From Parapedobacter indicus (lineage in GTDB: Bacteria; Bacteroidota; Bacteroidia; Sphingobacteriales; Sphingobacteriaceae): a DNA stretch of 64,000 nt. The notes under the pieces are model-generated. The model was not told the origin of the DNA. It ran no database searches and saw only the letters and a list, made by a program, of their open reading frames with translations. Where the stretch lies: contig NZ_FOQO01000012.1 of the NCBI RefSeq assembly GCF_900113765.1, positions 62,001-126,000 on the forward strand, written 5' to 3'. The translations under genes were made by a program, and so were the position numbers. This document shows, piece after piece, positions 36,615 through 44,426 of this stretch (positions are counted from its first letter, which is position 1; every line of letters starts with the position of its first letter).

Positions 36615-37172
36615 CTAATCTTTTGCCGGACGCATCAGTGCCTCTCGCATTTTTTTCAGTCCGATCTTCAGGTGCGTTTTCAACGAATTGACGCTGATTC
36701 CCATTTGGTCTGCCGCTTCTTGGTATCGTTTTTCCTTCACATAAACGAGCTTAAGTGCTTCTTTTCGTTGCACCGATAGCAATGAAAATGCCTGGTGCAA
36801 CTTATCGTACATTTTTTCATTTGTGCTGGGGTCGGGTAATGCATCTTCCGTTACTCCATCCAATCCCAGGTGTTCCTTGCGCTTCCGCTCACGCTCCGCG
36901 CTCCGCAATCTATTGAAACAGCGGTTTGTGATTGCACGGTAAAGATACCCCTTTATATTGCCTTCTAAATGGAAATATCCTTTTTTTTCAAATAAATCAA
37001 CAAAGAATTCCTGTACCGCATCCTTCGCTTCTTCTTCATCTTTTAGGTAAAAATAGGCGTTTACATAACACAGTTTATAGTATTTAGCAAAAAGCATGTC
37101 GTACGCGCGGGCATCATCAGCTTTTAATAGCGCTAATAGCGCATCATCTGACAAGCCGTTTATTTCTTCCAT
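36615..37172 (-). CDS. ECF-type RNA polymerase sigma factor
   Basis: A 185-aa ECF sigma factor. Region 2 is near 15-85 (DARAYDMLFAKYYKLCYVNAYFYLKDEEEAKDAVQEFFVDLFEK) and region 4 near 120-175 (FSLLSVQRKEALKLVYVKEKRYQEAADQMGISVNSLKTHLKIGLKKMRE). It heads the second sigma-FecR-SusCD locus. Upstream lies a perfect TTG-N19-TAACTTTG promoter, so it is expressed by the housekeeping sigma and probably kept silent by FecR. Confidence 0.95.
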   Translation of the reverse strand: MEEINGLSDDALLALLKADDARAYDMLFAKYYKLCYVNAYFYLKDEEEAKDAVQEFFVDLFEKKGYFHLEGNIKGYLYRAITNRCFNRLRSAERERKRKEHLGLDGVTEDALPDPSTNEKMYDKLHQAFSLLSVQRKEALKLVYVKEKRYQEAADQMGISVNSLKTHLKIGLKKMREALMRPAKD

Positions 37173-37209
37173 GGAGCTTATAATAGGTTTATAACATAAT
37201 TGGAAAGGA

Positions 37210-37239
37210 CAAAGTTAAAAATTAATCGTGCAAGACCAA
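37210..37239 (-). promoter_or_regulatory. Housekeeping-type promoter of the second sigma gene
   Basis: On the minus strand TTG (37237-37239), 19-bp spacer, TAACTTTG (37210-37217), 37 nt before the ATG at 37172. Exact consensus spacing. Confidence 0.8.
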
Positions 37240-37276
37240 AAACGGGATGCAGGACAGAACAGAACAGTCGGGTGCC

Positions 37277-38818
37277 TCAACCCTCTATCGCATCTGCACA
37301 GTTCATCCCATCAATGGCTGCCGATACAATTCCTCCTGCATAGCCGGCGCCTTCACCACAAGGATATAGCCCTTTAATCTGTGGGTGCTGCAGGGTATCT
37401 TTATCCCTCGGTATCCGAACGGGCGATGACGTACGCGATTCCACCCCCACCAATATCGCCTCGTTGGTATAATACCCTTTCATTTTCTTGCCAAACAATG
37501 GCAGCGCCTTCCGCAAGGCATCATGGACGAAAGCGGGTAGCACGTCGGAAAGCAGGGCGCTTTTCGTGCCCGGTTTGTAGGAGTTTGCGGGAAGATTGCT
37601 GGAAAGCCTGCCTTCCACAAAATCAACCATCCGCTGGGCAGGAGCCACCAGATTACCGCCACCGACTACATCGGCCCGTTCTTCTACCTCGTGCTGAAAA
37701 TCTAGCAGGGCAAAGGGATATTTTGCCGCGTGGGGCACATCTTCAAGGTTGACCTGTACCACCGTGCCTGAGTTGGCGTAAGGGTTGTTTCGTTTGGAAG
37801 GCGACCAGCCATTGACGACCACTTCGCCTTTATCCGTGGCACACGGTGCGATGACGCCGCCGGGACACATGCAAAAGGAGAAGACGCCCCGGCCACCCAC
37901 TTGCTCCACCAAACTGTAATAGGCAGGGGGCAGGTGTTCGCTCCGCACCGAACAATGGTACTGTGCCTGGTCGATGATCTCCTGCGGATGCTCGATGCGG
38001 ACCCCCAGCGCAAAGGGTTTGGCTTCCACCAGCCACCGCTTGCGGTGGAACAGTTCGAAGAGGTCACGCGCGGAATGGCCGGTGGCTACTATAACATGCT
38101 TGGCATTCAGGTGCTCGCCGGAGGCCAGCGTTACCCCGGTTACCTCCCCGGATGCTTCGGTGATGTCTACCACTTTGCTGTTGAAATGGATTTCGCCGCC
38201 GTGTTTCAAGATGGTGTGACGTATGGCCTGGATGATGTGCGGAAGTTTATTCGTGCCAATGTGCGGACGAGCATCGACTAAAATGTCATCCGTAGCACCG
38301 TGTGCTACCAGTAGTTGTAACACCCGCTGTACATCGCCCCGCTTATTGGAGCGCGTATAAAGTTTCCCATCGGAGTAGGTGCCCGCACCTCCCTCACCAA
38401 AACAGTAATTAGAATCGGGATTTACGATTCCCGCTTTATTCAACACTGCCAGATCCCGGCGGCGTTCCTGTACGTTCTTGCCCCGTTCGATGACGATCGG
38501 ACGTAGCCCCTTCTCCAGGCAACGCAGGGCCGCGAACAGTCCCGCAGGCCCCGCGCCTATAATCAGTACGGACGATGCACCTGCAACATTGACATAATGA
38601 GCCGGGAAAATCTCCGACACTGGCGACTCATCAATGTAAAAGATAACGCGGATGCGGAACACGACTTGTTTTCCCCGTGCATCGATGGAACGCTTGCGTA
38701 TTTTTAGGCCTTTGATGCGTGTTAACGCGATGTTCAGCTGTGCTGCGCCCTTTCGGAGGATGTGCGCTTCGTCTGAAATTTTCTCAGGAAGAATGGGTAA
38801 TTCGATTTCTTGCTGCAT
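37277..38818 (-). CDS. COG2509-type FAD-dependent dehydrogenase
   Basis: About 513 aa from MQQEIELPILPEKIS; longer starts to 38875 read through the promoter box and are rejected. After an N-terminal alpha-beta part with KIRKRSIDARGKQVVFRIRVI, the FAD-binding motif VLIIGAGPAGLFAALRCLEKG lies near residues 85-105, followed by SNYCFGEGGAGTYSDGKLYTR and the C-terminal GLYPCGEGAGYAGGIVSAAIDG. This is the uncharacterised, widely conserved cytosolic COG2509 family; substrate unknown. Confidence 0.88.
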   Translation of the reverse strand: MQQEIELPILPEKISDEAHILRKGAAQLNIALTRIKGLKIRKRSIDARGKQVVFRIRVIFYIDESPVSEIFPAHYVNVAGASSVLIIGAGPAGLFAALRCLEKGLRPIVIERGKNVQERRRDLAVLNKAGIVNPDSNYCFGEGGAGTYSDGKLYTRSNKRGDVQRVLQLLVAHGATDDILVDARPHIGTNKLPHIIQAIRHTILKHGGEIHFNSKVVDITEASGEVTGVTLASGEHLNAKHVIVATGHSARDLFELFHRKRWLVEAKPFALGVRIEHPQEIIDQAQYHCSVRSEHLPPAYYSLVEQVGGRGVFSFCMCPGGVIAPCATDKGEVVVNGWSPSKRNNPYANSGTVVQVNLEDVPHAAKYPFALLDFQHEVEERADVVGGGNLVAPAQRMVDFVEGRLSSNLPANSYKPGTKSALLSDVLPAFVHDALRKALPLFGKKMKGYYTNEAILVGVESRTSSPVRIPRDKDTLQHPQIKGLYPCGEGAGYAGGIVSAAIDGMNCADAIEG

Positions 38819-38851
38819 GTTAGGATGTCGGGTTTTTATCCCGAAGTGTAA

Positions 38852-38859
38852 CAAAGGTA
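38852..38859 (-). promoter_or_regulatory. -7 box of the COG2509 gene
   Basis: TACCTTTG on the minus strand, 33 nt before the ATG at 38818. It decides the start against the longer frame that overlaps it. Confidence 0.55.
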
Positions 38860-38917
38860 TGGATTTTGTCATCAAAGTTGTAAATTAGTGGCAATAATGC
38901 ATTTAAACTCAATCAAT

Positions 38918-39499
38918 ATGAAGAGACGATTAACGGTGGCGATGGTAGGCTTGTTTGCCGCCATGACATTCAGCTCCTGCGGGTACAATACCCTCGTTAA
39001 CTTGGAGGAAAACGTGAAAGGGAAATGGGCACAGGTCGAAAATGCGTATCAACGCCGTGCAGACCTCATTCCCAATTTGGTCAATACGGTGAAAGGTGCG
39101 GCTAACTTTGAGCAGGAAACCCTTACGCAAGTCATTGAAGCCCGTGCCAAAGCTTCATCGGTTACCGTTGACCCCGAGAACCTGACGCCCGAAGCGATTC
39201 AGCAATTTCAGCAGTCGCAGGATGCGTTGTCGCAATCGTTGGGCCGCTTGCTGGTTACCGTAGAACGCTATCCCGAGTTGAAAGCCAATCAGAATTTTTT
39301 GGAGCTGCAAGCTCAATTGGAAGGCACGGAAAATCGCATCAGTACGGAGCGCCGGGCATTCAACGAGGCCACTCAGGAATATAACTCATCGGTACGGCGG
39401 TTTCCTAATAACCTGACTGCGGGGATTTTCGGATTTAAACAGAAAGGCTATTTTACTGCAGAAGCGGGCGCCAATCAGGCTCCTGAAGTGCAGTTTTAG
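38918..39499 (+). CDS. LemA family lipoprotein
   Basis: A 193-aa protein starting MKRRLTVAMVGLFAAMTFSSC, a lipoprotein signal with Cys near residue 21, then the LemA fold: VKGKWAQVENAYQRRADLIPNLVNTVKGAANFEQETLTQVIEARAKAS and LKANQNFLELQAQLEGTENRISTERRAFNEATQEYN, ending in a hydrophobic-aromatic tail. An upstream ATG at 38888 is less fitting. Followed at 5 bp by two TPM-domain genes, the classic LemA-TPM cluster. Confidence 0.92.
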   Translation: MKRRLTVAMVGLFAAMTFSSCGYNTLVNLEENVKGKWAQVENAYQRRADLIPNLVNTVKGAANFEQETLTQVIEARAKASSVTVDPENLTPEAIQQFQQSQDALSQSLGRLLVTVERYPELKANQNFLELQAQLEGTENRISTERRAFNEATQEYNSSVRRFPNNLTAGIFGFKQKGYFTAEAGANQAPEVQF

Positions 39500-39504
39500 G
39501 AATT

Positions 39505-39942
39505 ATGCAAGCATTCACAGAAGAACAGCAGGAAAAAATAGTCCTTGCCATCCAGCAGGCAGAGGCCCGCACGTCGGGTGAAATCCGGTTGGCGGTAGAA
39601 CCCCATTGTAAAGGAGAACCATTGGACCGGGCGATGGTGTATTTCCAACGGCTGGGTATGGATAAAACGGCCCAGCATAACGGTGTATTGATCTACCTGG
39701 CTACTGAAGATCATCAGTTTGCCATCGTGGGAGATCGCGGCATCCATGCACGGGTACCCGCCGATTTCTGGGAAAAAACAAAAGAGCGCATGTTGCATCA
39801 CTTTAAAGGGGGCGATTTGGTACGGGGCCTTATCGAGGGAATCGTGCATGCCGGAGAACAGCTACAGCACTTCTTTCCACGTGAAGCGGATGATGTCAAT
39901 GAGTTACCGAATGATATAACCTTTGGCGATGGGAAAGAATAA
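39505..39942 (+). CDS. TPM-domain protein, short form
   Basis: A 145-aa TPM-domain (TLP18.3/Psb32/MOLO-1) protein without a signal peptide. Visible pattern: FTEEQQEKIVLAIQQAEARTSGEIRLAVEP (4-33), RLGMDKTAQHNGVLIYLATEDHQFAIVGDRGIHARVPADFW (49-89) and GLIEGIVHAGEQLQHFFP. It overlaps the next, longer TPM gene by about 14-20 bp. The role is unknown; in plants and worms the domain acts in protein quality control or receptor modulation. Confidence 0.88.
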   Translation: MQAFTEEQQEKIVLAIQQAEARTSGEIRLAVEPHCKGEPLDRAMVYFQRLGMDKTAQHNGVLIYLATEDHQFAIVGDRGIHARVPADFWEKTKERMLHHFKGGDLVRGLIEGIVHAGEQLQHFFPREADDVNELPNDITFGDGKE

Positions 39943-40717
39943 GCTGTTTTTGGCAATCGTCTTTACGGTGCTGACCAGGGTCGTCGTGTGGGCGCAGGAT
40001 TTTCCTGCCACACCCAATACCTTGGTCAATGATTACACGCAGACACTCTCGGCATCTCAGGTGCAGCAGCTGGAACGTAAGCTTGTTGCTTTTGATGACA
40101 GTACGTCTACCCAGATTGCCGTGGTCGTTATGAAGTCAACGGGTCAATACGATATCGCAGACTATGGGGTGCGCCTGGCTCAGCGTTGGGGCATAGGAGG
40201 CAAAGAACATGACAACGGAATCCTGCTGTTGGTAGCGTTGGGCGATCGTGCGGTTACCATCCAAACGGGCTACGGCGTAGAAGGTGCCGTACCCGATGCG
40301 ATTGCATACCGGATCATTGAAAACGAAATCAAACCGGCATTCCGTCAGGGCGATTATTTTTCGGGTATTGACCGGGCTACCGACGCACTTATTGCCTATA
40401 CCAAGGGTGAATATAGCGCGCCCCCCAGGAAAGAACGGGGAGGTGGCGGAGGGATGGGCTCGATCTTCCTGATTGTGATTATCGTCGTGGTCGTCATCGC
40501 CTTATTCAGTCGCGGCGGCGGCGGTCGTGGCGGCGGCCGCGTTATGGGTGGCCGTGGCGCTTCTGACCTGTTGTGGTGGACACTGCTGAGCGGCTTGGGC
40601 CGTGGTGGTAGCGGTGGTGGCGGCTTCGGAGGAGGCGGATTTGGTGGCGGCGGTGGTGGCTTTGGCGGTTTCGGCGGCGGTGGCTTCGGCGGCGGCGGGG
40701 CCAGCGGTAGGTGGTAA
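39929..40717 (+). CDS. TPM-domain membrane protein with glycine-rich tail (YgcG-like)
   Basis: About 262 aa. Signal peptide (MGKNKLFLAIVFTVLTRVVVWA), periplasmic TPM domain (residues ~28-160; TLSASQVQQLERKLVAFDDSTSTQIAVVVM; HDNGILLLVALGDRAVTIQTGYGVEGAVPD), a membrane helix near 172-190 (GSIFLIVIIVVVVIALF), and a C-terminal tail dominated by Gly with scattered Phe (about 195-262). An ATG two codons upstream (39923) is also possible. The Gly-rich tail is common in this family and may mediate assembly. Confidence 0.9.
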   Translation: MGKNKLFLAIVFTVLTRVVVWAQDFPATPNTLVNDYTQTLSASQVQQLERKLVAFDDSTSTQIAVVVMKSTGQYDIADYGVRLAQRWGIGGKEHDNGILLLVALGDRAVTIQTGYGVEGAVPDAIAYRIIENEIKPAFRQGDYFSGIDRATDALIAYTKGEYSAPPRKERGGGGGMGSIFLIVIIVVVVIALFSRGGGGRGGGRVMGGRGASDLLWWTLLSGLGRGGSGGGGFGGGGFGGGGGGFGGFGGGGFGGGGASGRW

Positions 40718-40734
40718 GGTGATGTATACAGCCA

Positions 40735-42081
40735 GTGAAGCGGTTTTTCCAAAATTTTTACCTCGATTTTTTCCCTACGAGGCGACTGTTTGCCGCGCTG
40801 GGAACGGTGTCTATGCTGTATTTGCTAGCATTTTTTTTCCCGGCTATCGAGGTCCTTCCCATCATTGGCTTCTATGCGCTGCTCATTCTTTTGGGGCTTG
40901 ATATTTTTCTTCTCTACCGCCCCCGTGAAGGACTATATGGCCATCGGAATACCCCTGAGCGACTGAGCAATGGCGATGAGAATGAAATCGGCATTTATGT
41001 AGCCAACCAATATCGGTTCCCGGTTCGGGTAGGCATTATCGACGAGGTACCCATTCAATTTCAACGGAGGGATGTATGGTTTGAAACCAAGCTCTTGGTG
41101 GGCGGGCAAAAGACCATCACTTACCAGCTACGCCCGCTCAAGCGAGGGGAATATGCTTTTGGACGGATCCGCTTATACGCACAAACTTCCCTCGCTCTTA
41201 TACAGCGTAGGTTTACCACCGGAAATTCCGAGACATTGCCCGTTTATCCTTCCTTCGTCCACCTGCGTAAATACGAGCTAATGGCTGTTTCGCAGCGGCT
41301 CAGTGACTTTGGGGCCAAGCGTCTACGCCGCATCGGACACAGCATGGAGTTTGATCAAATCAAACAGTACGTTCCGGGCGACGATTATCGTACGCTCAAT
41401 TGGAAAGCAACGGCTCGGCAGGGCCAGCCGATGGTCAATGCCTATACCGACGAACGGTCGCAATCCGTCTATTGCGTGATTGATAAGTCACGTACCATGC
41501 GCATGCCGTTCAATGGGCTTAGCCTCCTTGATTACGCCATCAACGCCAGCCTGGCATTATCCAAGGTGGTGATGGGTAAGGAAGACAAAGCCGGGTTGAT
41601 TACCATTTCCGACCGGAAAGGAGCCGTGATACCCGCCGATCGGAAGGCCGGTCAGCTCCGCCGGATTATCGAGGTTCTGTATCGGGAGAAAACACGCTAT
41701 TTGGAGACGAATATGGAACTGCTGTATACAACCATTCGGCAGACCGCCAAACAGCGGAGTTTGCTGGTTTTTTTTACCAACTTCGAGAGCATGTCCGGCA
41801 TGCAGCGCCAGCTTCCTATGCTGAAACGTATCGCCCGATTTCACGCGTTGGTTGTCGTTTTCTTCGAAAATACCGAATTGGCAAAGCTGACAAACAAACC
41901 TGCCGCAACGATCGAAGATATTTACCTGCATACCATTGCCTCGAAATTTGCCTATGAAAAAAAGCAGATTGTCCGCGAGTTAAACCTGCACGGCATACAG
42001 ACCATTCTGACGCCACCGGAAGATCTCACGGTCAATACGATCAACAAATATTTGGAGATCAAAGCACGACAGTATTTGTAA
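40735..42081 (+). CDS. DUF58 domain protein
   Basis: A 448-aa protein starting at a GTG (MKRFFQNFYLDFFPTRRLF...), 17 bp after the TPM gene. Two membrane helices near 18-60 are followed by a beta domain (IGIYVANQYRFPVRVGIIDEVP) and the DUF58 core: GHSMEFDQIKQYVPGDDYRTLNWKATARQGQPMVNAYTDERSQSVYCVIDKSRTM (about 200-255), which leads into a vWA-like fold. DUF58 proteins usually go with MoxR ATPases; none is present here, so its partner is elsewhere or absent. Confidence 0.9.
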   Translation: MKRFFQNFYLDFFPTRRLFAALGTVSMLYLLAFFFPAIEVLPIIGFYALLILLGLDIFLLYRPREGLYGHRNTPERLSNGDENEIGIYVANQYRFPVRVGIIDEVPIQFQRRDVWFETKLLVGGQKTITYQLRPLKRGEYAFGRIRLYAQTSLALIQRRFTTGNSETLPVYPSFVHLRKYELMAVSQRLSDFGAKRLRRIGHSMEFDQIKQYVPGDDYRTLNWKATARQGQPMVNAYTDERSQSVYCVIDKSRTMRMPFNGLSLLDYAINASLALSKVVMGKEDKAGLITISDRKGAVIPADRKAGQLRRIIEVLYREKTRYLETNMELLYTTIRQTAKQRSLLVFFTNFESMSGMQRQLPMLKRIARFHALVVVFFENTELAKLTNKPAATIEDIYLHTIASKFAYEKKQIVRELNLHGIQTILTPPEDLTVNTINKYLEIKARQYL

Positions 42082-42158
42082 CCACTTGTTTACATGCTGA
42101 CCTTTTACATAAAATTTCTCATCTTTGTGGTATGTACTGCACACAACAAAATAGAAGC

Positions 42159-43289
42159 ATGCGTAAAATCGCTTTGATGGCGATGACTGCATTGCCAATG
42201 CTAGCCGTTGCGCAAGAGGACTTCACGATATCCGCAAAAATCGGTAAATTAAATGCTCCGGCTAAGGCGTACCTTAGCTACCGCACAGCAGCTGGCGCCA
42301 CGTTGGACTCCGCCGACGTGAAGGATGGCACGTTCAAGTTTCATGGCAGCGTAGCGGAACCCGCTCAGGCATTGGTGCTTCTTGCCCACGAGGGAGGAGA
42401 TATCCGCCAGATGGAGGATCCGGATCGGGTGGCCATTTACCTGGAAAAAGGAGCCATTAAAATTACCGCCGCCGATTCGCTTGCAAAGGCGTCGGTAGAT
42501 GGCGGAACGATTAACAAAGACTTTGCCACATACAACGAGCGTTTGACCCCCTTGCATACCAAAATGGGCGAGTTGATGGCCCGGTATACCGCGTCCTCGG
42601 ATGAACAAAAGCAGGATCCGGCGTTCGTACAAGAACTCCAGGCGGAAGCCATGTCCCTCCAAGAAGAGCAAAGAAACATCGATTTTCAGTATATTGAAGA
42701 TCACCCCGCCAGTGTGGTCAGCTTAGACCTGCTGCACCCTTATGTCGAATCTGAATCCGCCACTGAGGTCATTGAACCTGCGTTTAACGCACTGTCGGCA
42801 GCGTTGAAAAACTCCGATAAGGGCAAAGCGATTTCTGAACAATTGGAAACTGCCAAACGGTTGGACATTGGTGCGATAGCTCCGGAGTTCAGCCAACCCG
42901 ATACGGCGGGCAATTCCATTGCCTTGTCTTCCTTGCGGGGAAAGTATGTGCTGGTCGATTTCTGGGCAAGCTGGTGCGTGCCCTGTCGCCAGGAAAATCC
43001 CAACGTGGTAGCTGCCTATCACACGTTTAAGGACAAAGATTTCACCGTATTCGGTGTATCGCTTGATCGCCCGGGGGCGAAAGAGGCGTGGTTAAAAGCG
43101 ATTCATGACGATGGGCTGCAGGATTGGCCGCATGTGTCGGAACTGAAATGGTGGCAAACGAGTGTCGTGGAGCAATATGCCATTCAAGGTATTCCTGCCA
43201 ATTTCCTGCTCGATCCGGAAGGTCGCATCATCGCTAAGAATCTGCGCGGTGAAGATTTACACGCTAAATTAGCGGAGTTGCTGGATTAA
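42159..43289 (+). CDS. TlpA-family thiol-disulfide oxidoreductase with DUF4369 domain
   Basis: About 376 aa from MRKIALMAMTALPMLAVAQ, a signal peptide; the ATG nine codons upstream gives a worse signal. Residues ~20-125 form the DUF4369 beta domain, residues ~130-225 are helical, and the C-terminal 145 residues form a thioredoxin fold with active site ASWCVPCRQENP. It reduces disulfides in the periplasm, probably recharged by the DsbD encoded nearby. A CATCTTTG box, one base off the -7 consensus, lies 30 bp upstream. Confidence 0.93.
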   Translation: MRKIALMAMTALPMLAVAQEDFTISAKIGKLNAPAKAYLSYRTAAGATLDSADVKDGTFKFHGSVAEPAQALVLLAHEGGDIRQMEDPDRVAIYLEKGAIKITAADSLAKASVDGGTINKDFATYNERLTPLHTKMGELMARYTASSDEQKQDPAFVQELQAEAMSLQEEQRNIDFQYIEDHPASVVSLDLLHPYVESESATEVIEPAFNALSAALKNSDKGKAISEQLETAKRLDIGAIAPEFSQPDTAGNSIALSSLRGKYVLVDFWASWCVPCRQENPNVVAAYHTFKDKDFTVFGVSLDRPGAKEAWLKAIHDDGLQDWPHVSELKWWQTSVVEQYAIQGIPANFLLDPEGRIIAKNLRGEDLHAKLAELLD

Positions 43290-43339
43290 ATACCCAGCAG
43301 TTCATACGCTGCGCACCGAAGGTGAATCCGGTTTATATT

Positions 43340-43405
43340 TTTCTCGCAAAGGCGCAAAGACGCTAAGAAAAGCCACTTTGCGGCTCTGCGCCTTTGCGAG
43401 AGACA
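43340..43405. repeat. Long imperfect hairpin with GCAAAGGCGCAAAG motif
   Basis: TCTCGCAAAGGCGCAAAG (from 43341) pairs with CTCTGCGCCTTTGCGAGA (to 43403), 17 of 18 positions matching, around a 27-nt middle. The motif looks like widely dispersed bacterial intergenic repeats. It lies between convergent genes but has no T-run. Confidence 0.75.
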
Positions 43406-43444
43406 ATTTAAGCTGCAAAGGCCCGCTTCGCGAGCCGCGCGTGC

Positions 43445-44419
43445 TTACGACGACAGAATGTCTACCATGCGGAGCAGGTTGTCATTGACCGCTCCGATGT
43501 GCTTAATGGCCTTTTCAAAAGGAGTAAATTCAACCTTGCTATGAATCAATCCGGCCATTTCGCCGCGCCGCCCTTCCATAAGGGCCTCTACAGCCGCTAC
43601 ACCCAATCGGCTGGCCAACACGCGGTCCATACAGGATGGGCTCCCGCCCCGTTGGATGTGGCCCAGAATGGAAACCCGTAGGTCGTAATGTGGGAACCGC
43701 TCTTTGATGCGCTCGGCGACAGCAAAGGCTCCGGCGTCATCACCCTCGGCGACAATAATCACCCGTGAGGCCTTGTTCTTACGGGTACGGTCCAACCGGT
43801 CCATCATAGCTTCGTAATCTACCTTGATCTCGGGGATGAGGACACACTCGGCACCTACACTGATGCCCGACCGCAGGGCAATGAGCCCGGAGTCGCGCCC
43901 CATTACCTCTACCACAAATACACGGTCATGTGATTCGGCCGTATCGCGGATTTTATCGACTGCTTCGATGACGGTATTAATGGCGGTGTCATAGCCGATC
44001 GTAAAATCCGTGCCAGCCAGGTCGTTGTCAATGGTTCCTGGAAGGCCAATTATAGGAATGTTGTACTCTTCAATGAATTTCGACGCTCCCGTAAAGGTAC
44101 CATCGCCACCAATGGCTACCAATCCGTCTATGCCTTTCTTCTGTAGGTTTTCAAAAGCCCGGCGGCGGCCTTCCACCGTGCGGAATTCTTCACTGCGGGC
44201 CGTCTTGAGAATGGTTCCTCCGCGTTGGATGATGTTGGCGACAGACTTGGCGTCCATGGCGAATATATCATCGTGCACCATTCCGTCGTATCCCCGACCG
44301 ATTCCAAATACGTTCAGGTTGTAATATAATCCCGTGCGAACGACGGCACGTATGGCGGCGTTCATGCCCGGTGCGTCTCCACCGGATGTAAACACAGCGA
44401 TGTTTTTGATGTTGCTCAT
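43445..44419 (-). CDS. pfkA: ATP-dependent 6-phosphofructokinase
   Basis: PfkA phosphorylates fructose 6-phosphate to the 1,6-bisphosphate, the committed step of glycolysis. The 324-aa protein has FTSGGDAPGMNAAIRAVVR (10-28) with the ATP site Gly, GRGYDGM, GGDGTFTGASKF near 103-114 (Gly-Gly-Asp-Gly marks the ATP-dependent type), catalytic PGTIDNDLAGTDFTIGYDTAINT near 128-150 and RVSILGHIQRGGSPSCMDR near 243-261. It starts 7 bp after dsbD and is probably cotranscribed with it, an unusual pairing. Confidence 0.97.
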   Translation of the reverse strand: MSNIKNIAVFTSGGDAPGMNAAIRAVVRTGLYYNLNVFGIGRGYDGMVHDDIFAMDAKSVANIIQRGGTILKTARSEEFRTVEGRRRAFENLQKKGIDGLVAIGGDGTFTGASKFIEEYNIPIIGLPGTIDNDLAGTDFTIGYDTAINTVIEAVDKIRDTAESHDRVFVVEVMGRDSGLIALRSGISVGAECVLIPEIKVDYEAMMDRLDRTRKNKASRVIIVAEGDDAGAFAVAERIKERFPHYDLRVSILGHIQRGGSPSCMDRVLASRLGVAAVEALMEGRRGEMAGLIHSKVEFTPFEKAIKHIGAVNDNLLRMVDILSS

Positions 44420-44426
44420 TGTGAAA

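Noticed and set aside
40396-40752. A proline-rich minus-strand frame
   Set aside because: It is the reverse reading of the Gly-rich tail of the TPM protein (GGN codons read as CCN), not a real gene.
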